Assembly (NCBI GenBank): GCA_004014935.1
Contig: CP025324.1
Span: forward strand, 186,001-250,000
Direction of reading: 5' to 3'
DNA from: Saccharomycopsis malanga
Lineage: Eukaryota; Ascomycota; Saccharomycetes; Ascoideales; Saccharomycopsidaceae
Length of the DNA stretch: 64,000 nucleotides
Position 1 is the first letter of the stretch; every line of letters begins with the position of its first letter. The notes beneath the pieces were generated by a model, which saw only the letters and a list, made by a program, of their open reading frames with translations, was not told the origin of the DNA and ran no database searches. Shown here in pieces: positions 9,861 through 20,513 of the stretch. A program made the position numbers and the translations under genes.

Positions 9861-10942
9861 TTGAGAAATTGATCTTAGCAGTATCGCTTGACTGTTAGCG
9901 TTAAGACTCATAGTGTCATAAAAATACTATAACATCCTTCTTCATGAATTTCCGCATTTCAACTCAATTTACTTTATAGTGATATTTTCTACGTAAACCA
10001 TTATGCATTTATTATTACTCTTTCTTAATTTCACCGATAAGTAACCTTTGCATGCTCTGTCTCATTGGTATTTGATAAACTTTTACTTTTCCGGTTCCTA
10101 CCTATTCATTTTTTGTTACATATCAACTATTATCCATTATTACTCCAACCTGAGTCACCTTAGTCACTGTTGCCTTTTATTTTAACTTGTTGATCAGTTT
10201 TACTGGTAAAACACTAATCAATATATTTTAACCAATTGTTTGTCTGTTCTTGACAGTTACAAAAAAATATTTTTTTAAAGCATTATAACATTTTTTATGA
10301 CAAATAGTTTTTTATAATAGCGAAAACTTTCTGTAATAACAAATTTATTCATTTCAAACAATTAAATGCTGGCTTTCCTAGCCATTTTTTCTGCTCTTAC
10401 AATGAAGAAGTTTTCTTTTTTCAACATAACTAAATCTAGTTTATACTTTTTTGAATGATCAAACCCACATTCTGTCTTAACAGAATCATTCATTCATTCA
10501 TTCATTCTTTTTCAGATGGTCATCTCTTTACTCACTGCTTTTCTTTACCTTACCGATTATTGTTTCAGTATTAGCATTTCATCTGTTTCTTACGTCGTAA
10601 TACGAAGGCTTACCTAATTAAACTATATCATGTTATTGCTTCATCGTTTTATGATTTGACTACCAAATATCATATTTTTTTCTACATAGTAGCAAACCAC
10701 ATAATCTGCTTTCTTCACGAGCATCGTCATGATAGCTATATTTTTCAGTCCTGACTCACACCACCTAGAATACAATATGAAGAAAAAAATGGCGATGACT
10801 TAATCTGCGACTTACCCCAGAATTCAGAATCGTATACATGTTCAAATTGCTCATTGCTCTTCAAGTTTCTTCATAAGTTTATACTACTTGTGTTTTTGAT
10901 ATTTCCATCAAGAGCTCTATTTATTTGCTTTTGCCGGTCAAT
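9861..10942. other. Intergenic between SFT2 and MCH1-like gene
   Basis: No gene seen in about 1.1 kb. It contains a small CATT microsatellite (about 10487-10506) and many T/A tracts. It presumably includes the promoter of the transporter gene. Confidence 0.5.
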
Positions 10943-12619
10943 ATGGTGGAACTTTCAAGATTAGAAATCGTACTTACTAGACCTTTTCGAGTTCTTATAT
11001 CGAAACAACTCAAAATTCAAAATCAATGGGTTTTGAAACGTTATGCATTTGGTGTTGCTTTATTATCATGTGTTTGCTCGGGCACTGTTATCTTGTTTTC
11101 ATTATGGACACCTTATTTCACTAGCGAGCTTGGTTATTCGCAACTCCAAATCAATATCATTGGTGGTCTTTCTCTGATAGGAATGTATTTATTACTTCCA
11201 ATTATTGGAAACTTGGCTGATGTGTATGGTACTGTTCTTTTATCTATTCTTTCAATTGTTGCATTTACGCCGAGTTATTACTTTGCAGCGCTCATTTATG
11301 ACCATCAACAAGGATACTGGGCCATGGCTTTTTGCTTCGCTTTGATTGGATTTGGAACCAGTTGCCTCTACTTTGCCAGTTTGTTGACATGTGCTAACAT
11401 TTATCCTGATATCAAAGGCTTAAGCATAAGTTTACCTGTCACCTGTTACGGCTTATCCTCTCTTGTAAGCTCTAAATTGATACAACATGTTGAATGGTTC
11501 CATCTGAAGGTTTCCATCGACGGTGAAAAAGAGGTGTTGATTTTAAACGTGTCAAAAATCTTCAAGTTTTTTAGTATTGTCTATTTTATTATTGGTCTTT
11601 TAAGTTATACTTCTTCATGTATTCTTACCATACAAAAACAGCTTGAATATATCAGTAAACAAGTGAGCTCGACAGAAATCACGGCCGAAGAATTGAATAG
11701 AGATGATCAAGAAAACCACCAAGATGCCGCCGAAGGTGATACTAATCCATTGTTGAGTAACTCTGTAACATCATATGCTTCGGTGGATGTTCTTAGAAAT
11801 GATGACTTAATCACCGAGGTGGACTCCATCAACGAAGTTAGTCACAATGTAAAATACAGAAACTTTCTTAGAGATTATTCTGCATATTTGTTTCTTGCTG
11901 CCTTTTTCCTTTGCATTGGGCCTCTTGAAATGTATATCAACAATATGGGATCTTTAGTCGTCCTTATCAACAATTTAAACTCGAAAAAAGTCCAAACAAA
12001 GAATATAGCGATCCTGATCTTGGATCTTGTACAACCTCAACAAATTGCGAAACCAATAAGTATTTCCACTCAGGTCTCATATCATGCCTTCTTTTCTACT
12101 GGAGCAAGGCTTGTGCTTGGCGCTGCATCCGATTATTTGGCCTCCAAATCGTCAAACAAAATCATTTTCAAAAACGGTTTCTGTAGAGTCTGGCTTTTGA
12201 TATTTGTTCTTGTTGTGGGAGTCATTGATCAATGTCTCATCATATATGTCCTTCAAAAACTAAAGGGTACAAGCATTTCTTCTACACCTCTTTTTGACGA
12301 GACGATTCCAGCATTGTACGGTTTGGTGTCATCATTAGCTGGTCTCAGTTACGGTGGTGTTTTCACCATCTTTCCTTCAATCATTGCAAGCATTTGGGGT
12401 TTGGATATTCTTGGTTCCACTTGGGGTGCTTTCATGATCGCCCCAGCATTTTCTTCAATTTTGTTCGGAATCATCTATGCTAACATATACGATTACTTCT
12501 TGAATTACAAGGTGTATGTTTTGTTCTTCATCACCGGGGTCAGCATTTCAGCTTCGGCAATCTTAACCTTGCTCACCTGGAAATTCAAATGGAGCAAAAG
12601 AGGGTTCGAGGTTTTCTGA
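10943..12619 (+). CDS. MCH1: MFS transporter, Mch1-like
   Basis: 558-aa major-facilitator protein most like yeast Mch1, a vacuolar-membrane relative of monocarboxylate permeases whose substrate is not firmly known. N-terminal helices start at RYAFGVALLSCVCSGTVILF, followed by the LGYSQLQINIIGGLSLIGMYLL block typical of the nodulin-like/MCH1 group. A hydrophilic central loop (about 240-305) contains an ENHQD/NPLLSN segment. The C-terminal half includes SSLAGLSYGGVFTIFPSI and WGLDILGSTWGAFMIAPAFSS, both characteristic of the family. ATG 10943 is preferred over the upstream in-frame TTG. The protein is somewhat longer than S. cerevisiae Mch1 (about 486 aa), mainly through the loop. Confidence 0.8.
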   Translation: MVELSRLEIVLTRPFRVLISKQLKIQNQWVLKRYAFGVALLSCVCSGTVILFSLWTPYFTSELGYSQLQINIIGGLSLIGMYLLLPIIGNLADVYGTVLLSILSIVAFTPSYYFAALIYDHQQGYWAMAFCFALIGFGTSCLYFASLLTCANIYPDIKGLSISLPVTCYGLSSLVSSKLIQHVEWFHLKVSIDGEKEVLILNVSKIFKFFSIVYFIIGLLSYTSSCILTIQKQLEYISKQVSSTEITAEELNRDDQENHQDAAEGDTNPLLSNSVTSYASVDVLRNDDLITEVDSINEVSHNVKYRNFLRDYSAYLFLAAFFLCIGPLEMYINNMGSLVVLINNLNSKKVQTKNIAILILDLVQPQQIAKPISISTQVSYHAFFSTGARLVLGAASDYLASKSSNKIIFKNGFCRVWLLIFVLVVGVIDQCLIIYVLQKLKGTSISSTPLFDETIPALYGLVSSLAGLSYGGVFTIFPSIIASIWGLDILGSTWGAFMIAPAFSSILFGIIYANIYDYFLNYKVYVLFFITGVSISASAILTLLTWKFKWSKRGFEVF

Positions 12620-13061
12620 ATGTTAAAAAATACATATTTTCATACATTTACTACATAGATACTATGTTGAAAAAATTTTTAATTTTATGATATAAAATTT
12701 TTAATAGCAGAGAAATGGCTTTAAATTTTGCTTCAATACACGTCAATATCAAATGATTTGAATTGGCAAACTTTTATTATGTTAGTCTATTGTGTAGTGT
12801 GAGTGAAATGTCTGGTGATGAGCTGCCAAGGCTGATGAGTAAGATATAAACTGAAAAAAATTATTACTGTGCATGCAATGCAATATAAAGGTAGATCTCC
12901 ATATTACTGTTTACACTGGCAGTCATATACATGCCAGGTTTTGTCTTTTCAACACACTTACTATTCTAATTACTTCTACTGGTAACATGTAACTAAACCT
13001 TCAAAACTTACGAATAAGACAAAGAACCATCTAAGTATACAATATTGATAAAACTAACACT
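12620..13061. other. Intergenic between convergent MCH1-like and ARP7
   Basis: This is the 3' region shared by two convergent genes. It is very AT-rich, with TTTTTAAT/ATTAAAAA-like tracts around 12670-12710 suitable for bidirectional 3'-end formation. No gene seen. Confidence 0.5.
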
Positions 13062-14300
13062 CTACTTGAATCTCTCGAAGACCACATCCTCACCAAACTC
13101 TTCGTAATCTTTCTTACTGACATAACCATCGAAATTACCCAAACTGGAGAGGATACCAGCACCCACCCATACAGCGTTCGATCTTTCTACCAAATTAGGG
13201 TTACAGAAGCAGTTGATTTGAAAGTTTGGAAGCAAATTGCTTAAATCAAAATAAATTCTCTTATCAAGGTCCTGAATGGAAGCAGTTCCGCCAGTGATTA
13301 TGATGTTAGAAAGCAATTGGCTGATGATGTCGGGGGTGTCTCTGAATTTGTTAAGACATGTAAGTACCATATCAATTATACCGGCGCTGGGAAGTGAGCT
13401 AGACTTGCTGGAGTCTGCTGATTCAAACAAGAGCGGCTTGAAGAGAGTTTCTGTGAGCAACAACTGTTCAGAATTGACGTTAACTTCGCGTCCGTCTGGA
13501 AGTTTATAAAGTTTAGGTTCGATGCCGAAATGGGAAATGTTCTGGCTGGTTATAGGGAATTGAGCAGTGGTAAGCAAGGAATATTTGAAGTCATTGAGTA
13601 CTCTATTATTCAAATCGAAATTTTTGAATGATTCTGTTATAGCACCAAAATTGGCATTCTTAGAAGTCGACAATTTCCAAAGTTCTTTAGAAAGAATAGG
13701 TTTCGGACTGCTTTTCTTAAGAAAGTTGTAAATTTGGTAATTGAGGTAATCACCAGCATATTTTGAACGCATCGCGCTTTTAGTCAAGATGTTTCCATCC
13801 AAAACTCCGGTGATACTGACAGAAGAACCACCAACATCGATAATTAAACCGTTGCTTCTACCTATGCCGTAGGTAATACAGAGAGGGTTTTTTAGCACAG
13901 CAAAGCTAAGCACGTTGAACGTTTCAAACGCTAATTGAGCTGCCTTCTTTTTATTCTTCTTGGTATTCCAAACAGGCTCAGTAGTCACCAAAGGATAATT
14001 TTTATTGAACTCTTCATTATCATAGACCTTCAATTTATTGAATATGTAACTCCAGTTTTGTTCTAAATTCTCCCAATTGTATACCAATCCATCATTGAGT
14101 AACGAGTAGATCTCCAAGTTTCCATAGTGTGAGTCGCGGTTCTTTAAGTAAATATCGTCGCCAATAAAAATCTCATCTGTAGTGGTATTTTTCGCGTAAC
14201 TAGATGAAAAAAGCACCGATGGAGCTTCATCGTTGGAGAAACCAGCCCGGGTCGTTGACGAGCCGTTTTCTATAACAACAGAAGGTATTGTGTACGTCAT
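13062..14300 (-). CDS. ARP7: Actin-related protein 7 (SWI/SNF and RSC remodelers)
   Basis: 412-aa actin-fold protein matching Arp7. Shared landmarks are the N-terminal VVIENGSSTTRAGFSNDE with SSSYAKNT, GLVYNWENLEQNWSYIF, AMRSKYAGDYLNYQI, IIITGGTASI near residue 335, and the terminal SKKDYEEFGED. Arp7 heterodimerises with Arp9 on the HSA helix of the Sth1/Snf2 ATPase. It lacks the full canonical nucleotide-binding signature of actin, as is usual for this subfamily. It is shorter than S. cerevisiae Arp7 (477 aa). It is divergently transcribed from EAF6 across 169 bp. Arp4 was considered, but its N-terminal signature is different. Confidence 0.85.
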   Translation of the reverse strand: MTYTIPSVVIENGSSTTRAGFSNDEAPSVLFSSSYAKNTTTDEIFIGDDIYLKNRDSHYGNLEIYSLLNDGLVYNWENLEQNWSYIFNKLKVYDNEEFNKNYPLVTTEPVWNTKKNKKKAAQLAFETFNVLSFAVLKNPLCITYGIGRSNGLIIDVGGSSVSITGVLDGNILTKSAMRSKYAGDYLNYQIYNFLKKSSPKPILSKELWKLSTSKNANFGAITESFKNFDLNNRVLNDFKYSLLTTAQFPITSQNISHFGIEPKLYKLPDGREVNVNSEQLLLTETLFKPLLFESADSSKSSSLPSAGIIDMVLTCLNKFRDTPDIISQLLSNIIITGGTASIQDLDKRIYFDLSNLLPNFQINCFCNPNLVERSNAVWVGAGILSSLGNFDGYVSKKDYEEFGEDVVFERFK

Positions 14301-14469
14301 GTTGGATCTCTCTTAAAATAAATATCACTTATTTGATAGTGAAAATATTAAAGCGCTGTTTATCTTGAATGCTTAAGCTTTTCTATTTTTTCGCGATCGC
14401 GCATCCAAACACCGCTCGTCAAATATTAACTATAATACACGATAATACTACTACTGTTGAATATCATCA
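14301..14469. promoter_or_regulatory. Bidirectional promoter ARP7/EAF6
   Basis: 169 bp separate the two start codons of divergent chromatin-complex genes. A GC-rich perfect palindrome CGCGATCGCG sits at 14392-14401 in otherwise AT-rich DNA. It is a candidate shared element, but the factor is unknown. Confidence 0.5.
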
Positions 14470-14922
14470 ATGACAGCGGCAATGTCGAATAATACTGATG
14501 ATAAACATGCTGAATATGAGAAGTTAAAGAAAAAACTTCATAAGTCGATTATCGACAAGAAAAACATCGACAAACAACTTACTCAGTTGGAAGAAGAAAT
14601 ATACGCCAAAGAAACTTTGTATTTGACCAATTCATATGCTCATCATAATGCTGGTAATATCATAAAAGGAATAGACGGGTTCGCCAGAGGTGGCGGCCAT
14701 TCTTCACATTCCGCTTATGGCGGTTCTAGAAGAAGAACCTCGTTTACTGATGATGATCGGATATTCTCCCTCAGTAGCGCTATATATGTTAAACACTTGC
14801 AAAAAAAGAATAAAGAAAATGGAGACTTCGATGACGACGAATATGAAGATGCGGATGAGACCCCAGAGGAAACAACACCTTCTGCTAATGGCGCTGGAAG
14901 ACGTAGAAAGAGAGAGGAGTAA
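14470..14922 (+). CDS. EAF6: EAF6, subunit of NuA4/NuA3 histone acetyltransferase complexes
   Basis: 150-aa Eaf6-family protein. Residues 12-50 form the conserved coiled coil (YEKLKKKLHKSIIDKKNIDKQ ... LEEEIYAKETLYL), followed by GNIIKGIDGFARGG. After the Gly/Ser-rich linker come RRRTSFTDDDRIFSLSSAIYVK and an acidic, then basic tail. Eaf6 is a small scaffold shared by MYST acetyltransferase complexes. ATG 14470 gives MTAAMSNN; the ATG five codons later is an alternative. It shares its promoter with ARP7. Confidence 0.93.
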   Translation: MTAAMSNNTDDKHAEYEKLKKKLHKSIIDKKNIDKQLTQLEEEIYAKETLYLTNSYAHHNAGNIIKGIDGFARGGGHSSHSAYGGSRRRTSFTDDDRIFSLSSAIYVKHLQKKNKENGDFDDDEYEDADETPEETTPSANGAGRRRKREE

Positions 14923-15701
14923 GGGTTGGTATTACGACGTGATGATTTTTAAGTAAGGTATAATGTTATGACTTAATTGAAATATTTCTGAAAATTAGTG
15001 TAGGTATTGAGGTATTTATGGCGGGCTTAAATGGCCTGTTGTAAAATGGTAGTAAGTCTTATGAAATAATGGATAAAAAGCTGATAGCCATTACTCAATC
15101 TAAAGTAAATTGAAAATGTTAACCACTAAAACTGAAAAAAGTTTTCATGTTATTTCAAAAATATTGTTATTTAACCTCATACAAGAGCTTGATTTTATAC
15201 AAAATAGTGCAACTTCTAAAAGATGTAATTTTTTAGCATTATTCTTTATTACACAATTTTCAATTATTGACAGGATGCATTATTTACATTGGTTCAAACA
15301 GTTGACTGAGTTAATAGACTACAATATAGAACTAGTAGCCTCTAAGCAAAATGTAAATCAGCAATATTATGTAATAACGCCCACCTGTCCAAACACCTCA
15401 AACCGGTTACAGCCTCACCAACTGCAGATCTCTTCAAGTTCCCTAGTCCCCTACTAGCATTATAGAGTCTTTCGTCAGACCCCCACCGAAAGGGCACCAT
15501 TCGGACTTTTCCTAATTTGGTTTTCCTATCGACATACAAAATAGTATATATGTCCGGCAATGCTTTACTAATCAAGCGATGAAATGTCGTTTTCCATCAG
15601 TTTAAATGCTATTATTGATTTGAACTGGTCTATTTAGTTTGTCGTTCAATTAGAAATTTGGCCCCTCTTTTCGTATGGTGGAAATCGAGTTGCTGTGAAA
15701 T
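14923..15701. other. Intergenic between EAF6 and the AEC-type transporter gene
   Basis: No gene seen. Open frames of 77-115 codons on both strands have no recognisable composition or motifs and are not called. Confidence 0.45.
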
Positions 15702-17309
15702 ATGGGTGATCTTAGTCTTTCCGCAGCAATATGGTCTTCGGTAAAACCGATTCTCAAGATTTACTTCATTATTATCACTGGGTTTATCCTTGCTCGAAAG
15801 AATATTTTAACAGTAGAAACCTCAAGAAATTTATCTGATTTAGTGGTTTCTGTTGCCTTGCCGGCTCTTACGTTTAGCAAGATTGTTACAAATTTGTCTT
15901 ATGATGATGCCAAAAGTATTGGTTTATTTTCATTTATTTGCATTATAATGCTTACTGTAGGTGGAATATTTGGTATTGGCCTTAATTATGTGACTAGAAA
16001 CCCTAAAATTTTCTTCTATGGGCTAATATGTGCTGGTGTGTTTTCTAATATTGGTGACTTGCCCATCGCCTTCATCCAAGGTATTCCCAGTATTATTTTT
16101 GACAGCAAAATGACTGACAAAGGTGTGGCTTATGTGTGTATATTTAGTTTTGCTGAACAATTTGTATTCTTTAATTTGGGATTTGCCAACCTTATAGGTT
16201 TAGATTTTAGAGATCATAATGCGAAAGACAGCGGGTCCAGTAATAATAATAATAATGAAAATGTTGCTGAAAACAATATTTCTGGGATTGAGGATAAGCC
16301 AAAAGAAAATATGAATATAACTGCGGACTTACCAACAAGTGATGCTCAATCAAAATTTCAAGTACCATCAAGACTGCGTGGTTTCAGTAATGCTTCTAAC
16401 AATCTACTTCACAGAATATCGTCTGTCACTACTCAAAATGGGCCTTCTCAAAAGATTAACGATATGATTAATGAATACTCTGAAGCGCCGTATTCTGAAA
16501 ATGCAATTGACGATGGCAGCGAACTCGTACTGGCCCGTTCTCAGAATCGTGGGGTACTCGATGAGCTTAGTTTGGTAAGAAGTCGAACAAACTTTAGTAA
16601 ACATGAATCAAACAATAAGAAAGATATTGAATCACAAAATGAACCCACTGAAGATGTGGATTCCACTGGGTCGTCAACACATTCAAAAATACAATCTTTT
16701 GCTCAGAGGCATCATTTGACCTTTTTTGTTACCATGTTGGAAAACTTTAAACGCCCAGCGTCAGCTGCAATCGTTCTTGGGTTGATCGTAGCGTTGGTCC
16801 CATGGTTCAAGGCATTACTTTATCCTTATACAAACCATAGGCTTCATATTGATTACCATGATGCTCCGGACTTCAAACCTCCATTACACTTTATAGTAGA
16901 CATTGCAACTTATGTGGGTAACAGTGAAGTTCCTTTAGGATTGCTTCTTCTTGGAGCAACCTTAGGCCGTCTTGAAGTCAGTAACATCTCTAAAGGGCTT
17001 GTTGTGACATCATTGTCTCTTGCAATGGTTCGTCTTGTTATCATGCCAATAATAGGAGCACTATTGATGACAAAATTCAAAAATTTAGGCTGGTTCAATG
17101 ATGATATGGCCGCTTTTTTGGCCATTATAAACTGGGGGCTTCCATCAATGACAACCCAGATCTACATTACTGCATTCTTCACACCCATTGATGGTCCTCA
17201 CTTACAAATGGACTGTATGGCAATTATCATGTTGACCCAGTATATTTTCTTGATAATCTCATTTCCTGTTTTGACAACATATGCTTTGAAAAACATTTTG
17301 CATTATTGA
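15702..17309 (+). CDS. Auxin-efflux-carrier (AEC) family membrane protein
   Basis: 535-aa member of the fungal AEC family (relatives in S. cerevisiae: ECM3, YNL095C, YBR287W; substrates not established). About five N-terminal helices span residues 10-170 and include the hallmark ALPALTFSKIVTNL and FSNIGDLPIAFIQ blocks. A hydrophilic loop of about 170 residues (170-340) contains an Asn run encoded by an AAT microsatellite. About five C-terminal helices carry YVGNSEVPLGLLLLGATLGRL and NWGLPSMTTQIYITAFF. The architecture of two five-helix halves around a long loop is typical. Start ATG 15702 (MGDLSLSAAIW) leads directly into the first helix. It is probably in an endomembrane or the plasma membrane; the localisation is inferred. 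Confidence 0.85.
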   Translation: MGDLSLSAAIWSSVKPILKIYFIIITGFILARKNILTVETSRNLSDLVVSVALPALTFSKIVTNLSYDDAKSIGLFSFICIIMLTVGGIFGIGLNYVTRNPKIFFYGLICAGVFSNIGDLPIAFIQGIPSIIFDSKMTDKGVAYVCIFSFAEQFVFFNLGFANLIGLDFRDHNAKDSGSSNNNNNENVAENNISGIEDKPKENMNITADLPTSDAQSKFQVPSRLRGFSNASNNLLHRISSVTTQNGPSQKINDMINEYSEAPYSENAIDDGSELVLARSQNRGVLDELSLVRSRTNFSKHESNNKKDIESQNEPTEDVDSTGSSTHSKIQSFAQRHHLTFFVTMLENFKRPASAAIVLGLIVALVPWFKALLYPYTNHRLHIDYHDAPDFKPPLHFIVDIATYVGNSEVPLGLLLLGATLGRLEVSNISKGLVVTSLSLAMVRLVIMPIIGALLMTKFKNLGWFNDDMAAFLAIINWGLPSMTTQIYITAFFTPIDGPHLQMDCMAIIMLTQYIFLIISFPVLTTYALKNILHY

Positions 17310-18095
17310 ATTTTGTTGTTTGTTCTTTGTTAGTGATTAGTTATGGCTTTAATTATATTTGGTTTTCAAGGTAAGTACACGTTGTAATTAGTATTATCGA
17401 TACTTCTGCATAAGGGTAGTGAGTCGTAAAGATACTGAAAGGGATATACTGAGTTTTCTACTTTTGATTTTACCCTTTCTTCTTAGACATAGCGCGTATA
17501 TATGCAATTGAATTATAATGGGCTTGTAACATTGGTGGTAATCTCCCACATTCTTTTAGGCCTATGTTCTGACTGCCTATTTCTATTTAATTGCCTGATC
17601 TCCGCTTATGATACTTGCAAGCGTTGACCCTCTTATATTCCATCAATTCTTATTGGTTCGTCTGATACCCAATGTGGAGACGACCACTGTTGATTTTATT
17701 TTTCGAGCCTATACAAGTACTGTTGTGGCTCTATCCCCTACTTTAGATTTCCTGTAACTCTTTTTATATAGCCAGTTTTTACTTTTTGCAAATCTTCACG
17801 TAATAGACTCGAAATATAAAGCTACTACTATTACCAATACTACTGTACAAACTTCAGCTACGAATCAAAATATTCAATGCAAATGTAATGTTCAACCTAT
17901 ACAATGTGTCAGACCCGCTAAAGATTATATGTACTTGCTTCGAGAATATATAGACCTAATACCGAACTTCATACAACTCGAACAAAAAAAAAGCTTATCA
18001 TAACGTATATGCAGCCAATCCACACAGCAATACAATAAAACATATGAAATCGAGAAAAACAAGAAAACCAGCATAGATATAAACGGCAAAATACA
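17310..18095. other. Intergenic between convergent AEC gene and TPR gene
   Basis: About 790 bp between two converging genes. No coding signal, repeats or RNA gene identified. Confidence 0.5.
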
Positions 18096-20513
18096 TTAGT
18101 CGAGATCGATATCCGGGTCAACTACAGGCTCGTTGTGCTGATTGCTGCTATTGGTATCATTGGTACTATTTCCGTCAATGTTTGTCGTTGCTTCAAAGAA
18201 CCTTTCACCATTGTCTTGAATGTTTCCATCATTAGTGTTTCCATTGTTTGTCTGCGATTGAGTGGCACCTGTGCCATCAGATCTCATAGTAAACACCCGT
18301 GGCTCGGTGTCTCCTTGACGCACAGTAGTGATGACTGTTGCGGTGCCAGGAGCGTTATTTCCATTATTGAAATTACGTAACTCACGCTGTACCATTGGAG
18401 CAATTGTTTGCATAAGAAAGTTACCAATCCCACCAAACGGACTTGTTTCGCCAGAATCATTTGCATTTGTATCGGTGTTGGCATTCGTGTTTGTATTAGT
18501 ATTAGCATTATTTGTAGACTGCGAGGTAGGAGTACTACTTTGTCTTTGAGCATCGAGTTCATCAATATCTATATCTTCGGGATCGTCCGACGCAGTGTGT
18601 GAGGATGAAGCAGAGTTGTTCTGTGGGGTAGAATTGCTAGCAGTTCCGCTGCTAGAAGCATCGATCACTATTGAGGACGAAGCAGGAGAAGCAGAATTAT
18701 TGCCAGTACCTCCATTGTCTGGTCTTACGCTATCGTTAGCAGTAAAGACACTTCCATTATCAGCACTGTTACCAGTATTTGGTGTACTAGTATTATTGTT
18801 TACAACGCCACCAGTATTTGGAGTATTAATATTGGCAGTATTCGTTGCCACAGGAGTTCCATTAACAAAGATTCTGAACTGGTCGTTTCCAACAGGAGAT
18901 GTACCGTTTGCTGCAGTGTTGGCAAATTGGAAAAATCGCTCAAAAAGAGCTTCAACAGGTGCACGAGCGTTATCAGCACCATTATTATTATTACCATTAT
19001 TATTATTAATATTATTGTTATTATTGTTGTTATTATTATTATTGTTGTTATTATCGTTATCACTATTTGCTGTGGTAGCTGAAGCGCCATTTCGTTGAGC
19101 AGTTCCCGTTAAATTTGTATCGTTTGTTCCACCGGCATTAGTAAATCCCTGCACCATATTCATAACAAATGGTGACACGCCAGGAGTAAAGAAGGTATTC
19201 GGAAGGTTTGCTGGTGCTCCTGTATCTGAACTGCGGTTTCCGTAACGAGATATGATTGTTCTTACAGGATGTTTCAAGACACGCAAGTCATCGTTAGAGA
19301 TACCCTGTTGACGAGCTCTGCTTTCAGCAATTTTCAATCCGCTGACAATATTGACCAAAAAATGCGGTAATGTTTTTCTTTTAACGTTTGCAACGTACTG
19401 CTGAGTTTTGAAACGGTTTTCTTGGTCGATATCGTGTGGCAAAATAAGACCCTGAGAGGCCTTGAGTGCATCGACATAGTTTTTGACAGACTCGTAGGCA
19501 TTTCCAATATATAAAAGCGAAAAGGCACGTCTAGCATATCCTACAGCGTACGCAGGGTTGATCTTGAGTGCTTTGGTAAGATCTTTAATGGCATCATCAT
19601 GTGCATCGACCTCCTGATACATTGCGGCTCTATTGGATAATAGGACAACATTGTTTGGATCTAGAAGCAACGCCTGAGAATAATAAGAAATAGCAAGTGG
19701 TTTAGATATCTTGGCTGCAGAATTACCCATTTTCTTCAACTCCAACGCTCTTTTACGGTTTGCTGCTCTAGTCTGTTTGACATCTTCACTTCTGGTTGCT
19801 ATAGCGATCGAAAAAGAGCTCAACAATGCGTATATTGCACTACTGATCTCTTCATCTACATTTACAGATGTATTGTTGTGTTCATCGGTAATAGTCATAC
19901 GGAAATGATACCGGTCTAGTAGACTTGCTACCTGAGCAAAATTCGTACCATCGACACCAATTCCACTGAAAATCGAACTGAATCTTGTCAAAAGATGCGA
20001 AATAATCTTTGGTAATGCGCAGAACGGATCATATGAAGCCCCATAATGGGTACCTTCAAAAGGAACTAAACTCCAAGCATAATCAACAGAAGTGTGTGGA
20101 TTGTTATATTGTTTCCACCCAGAAAGCAACAACCGTACAAGCAGCTGACTCTCTGCGCTATTGTTGTCTTTGAGCCGCGTTTTGTCAAATTCTTCCCCTT
20201 CTGGAAGACCGAGGATCAAGCCCACAAGATCCGAAGAGTACTGAATACGACTTTCTGCAATATGGCACAACTCACTGGATATTGAATCGAGAAGGTCAAA
20301 CTTGTGCTTTCCTTCTGCGGAATTATGCTGCTCTTCGGGGAAATGTGCTGAGGCGATCGAACTTTTGAGATTCACAAGATATGTGGCAAGGGCAACTATA
20401 AAGAGACTTTTTGATTCACTGTCACCCAATATAAAAGGCAATTCCTTATCTACCTCCAGGTGAAAGTGCGTATATGATAGAGGGCGAGCGCCCTGCAAAT
20501 TATTCGAGTCCAT
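18096..20513 (-). CDS. TPR-repeat, Asn-rich protein (SGT/STI1-like TPR module)
   Basis: 805-aa protein that I cannot assign to a named gene. Residues 1-255 are a conserved-looking helical N-terminal part. About 255-365 form three tetratricopeptide repeats of chaperone-clamp type (KKMGNSAAKISKPLAISYYSQAL, LLSNRAAMYQEVDAHDDAIKDL, YAVGYARRAFSLLYIGNAYESV), closest in style to Sgt2/Sti1. The C-terminal half is low complexity: an Asn run at about 480-510, then Asn/Thr/Ser-rich sequence and an acidic end. The N-run lies over an AAT-type microsatellite (18985-19065), so its length is probably variable. A role as an Hsp70/Hsp90 co-chaperone is inference from the TPR type alone. It is divergent from DUG3. 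Confidence 0.75.
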   Translation of the reverse strand: MDSNNLQGARPLSYTHFHLEVDKELPFILGDSESKSLFIVALATYLVNLKSSIASAHFPEEQHNSAEGKHKFDLLDSISSELCHIAESRIQYSSDLVGLILGLPEGEEFDKTRLKDNNSAESQLLVRLLLSGWKQYNNPHTSVDYAWSLVPFEGTHYGASYDPFCALPKIISHLLTRFSSIFSGIGVDGTNFAQVASLLDRYHFRMTITDEHNNTSVNVDEEISSAIYALLSSFSIAIATRSEDVKQTRAANRKRALELKKMGNSAAKISKPLAISYYSQALLLDPNNVVLLSNRAAMYQEVDAHDDAIKDLTKALKINPAYAVGYARRAFSLLYIGNAYESVKNYVDALKASQGLILPHDIDQENRFKTQQYVANVKRKTLPHFLVNIVSGLKIAESRARQQGISNDDLRVLKHPVRTIISRYGNRSSDTGAPANLPNTFFTPGVSPFVMNMVQGFTNAGGTNDTNLTGTAQRNGASATTANSDNDNNNNNNNNNNNNNNINNNNGNNNNGADNARAPVEALFERFFQFANTAANGTSPVGNDQFRIFVNGTPVATNTANINTPNTGGVVNNNTSTPNTGNSADNGSVFTANDSVRPDNGGTGNNSASPASSSIVIDASSSGTASNSTPQNNSASSSHTASDDPEDIDIDELDAQRQSSTPTSQSTNNANTNTNTNANTDTNANDSGETSPFGGIGNFLMQTIAPMVQRELRNFNNGNNAPGTATVITTVRQGDTEPRVFTMRSDGTGATQSQTNNGNTNDGNIQDNGERFFEATTNIDGNSTNDTNSSNQHNEPVVDPDIDLD

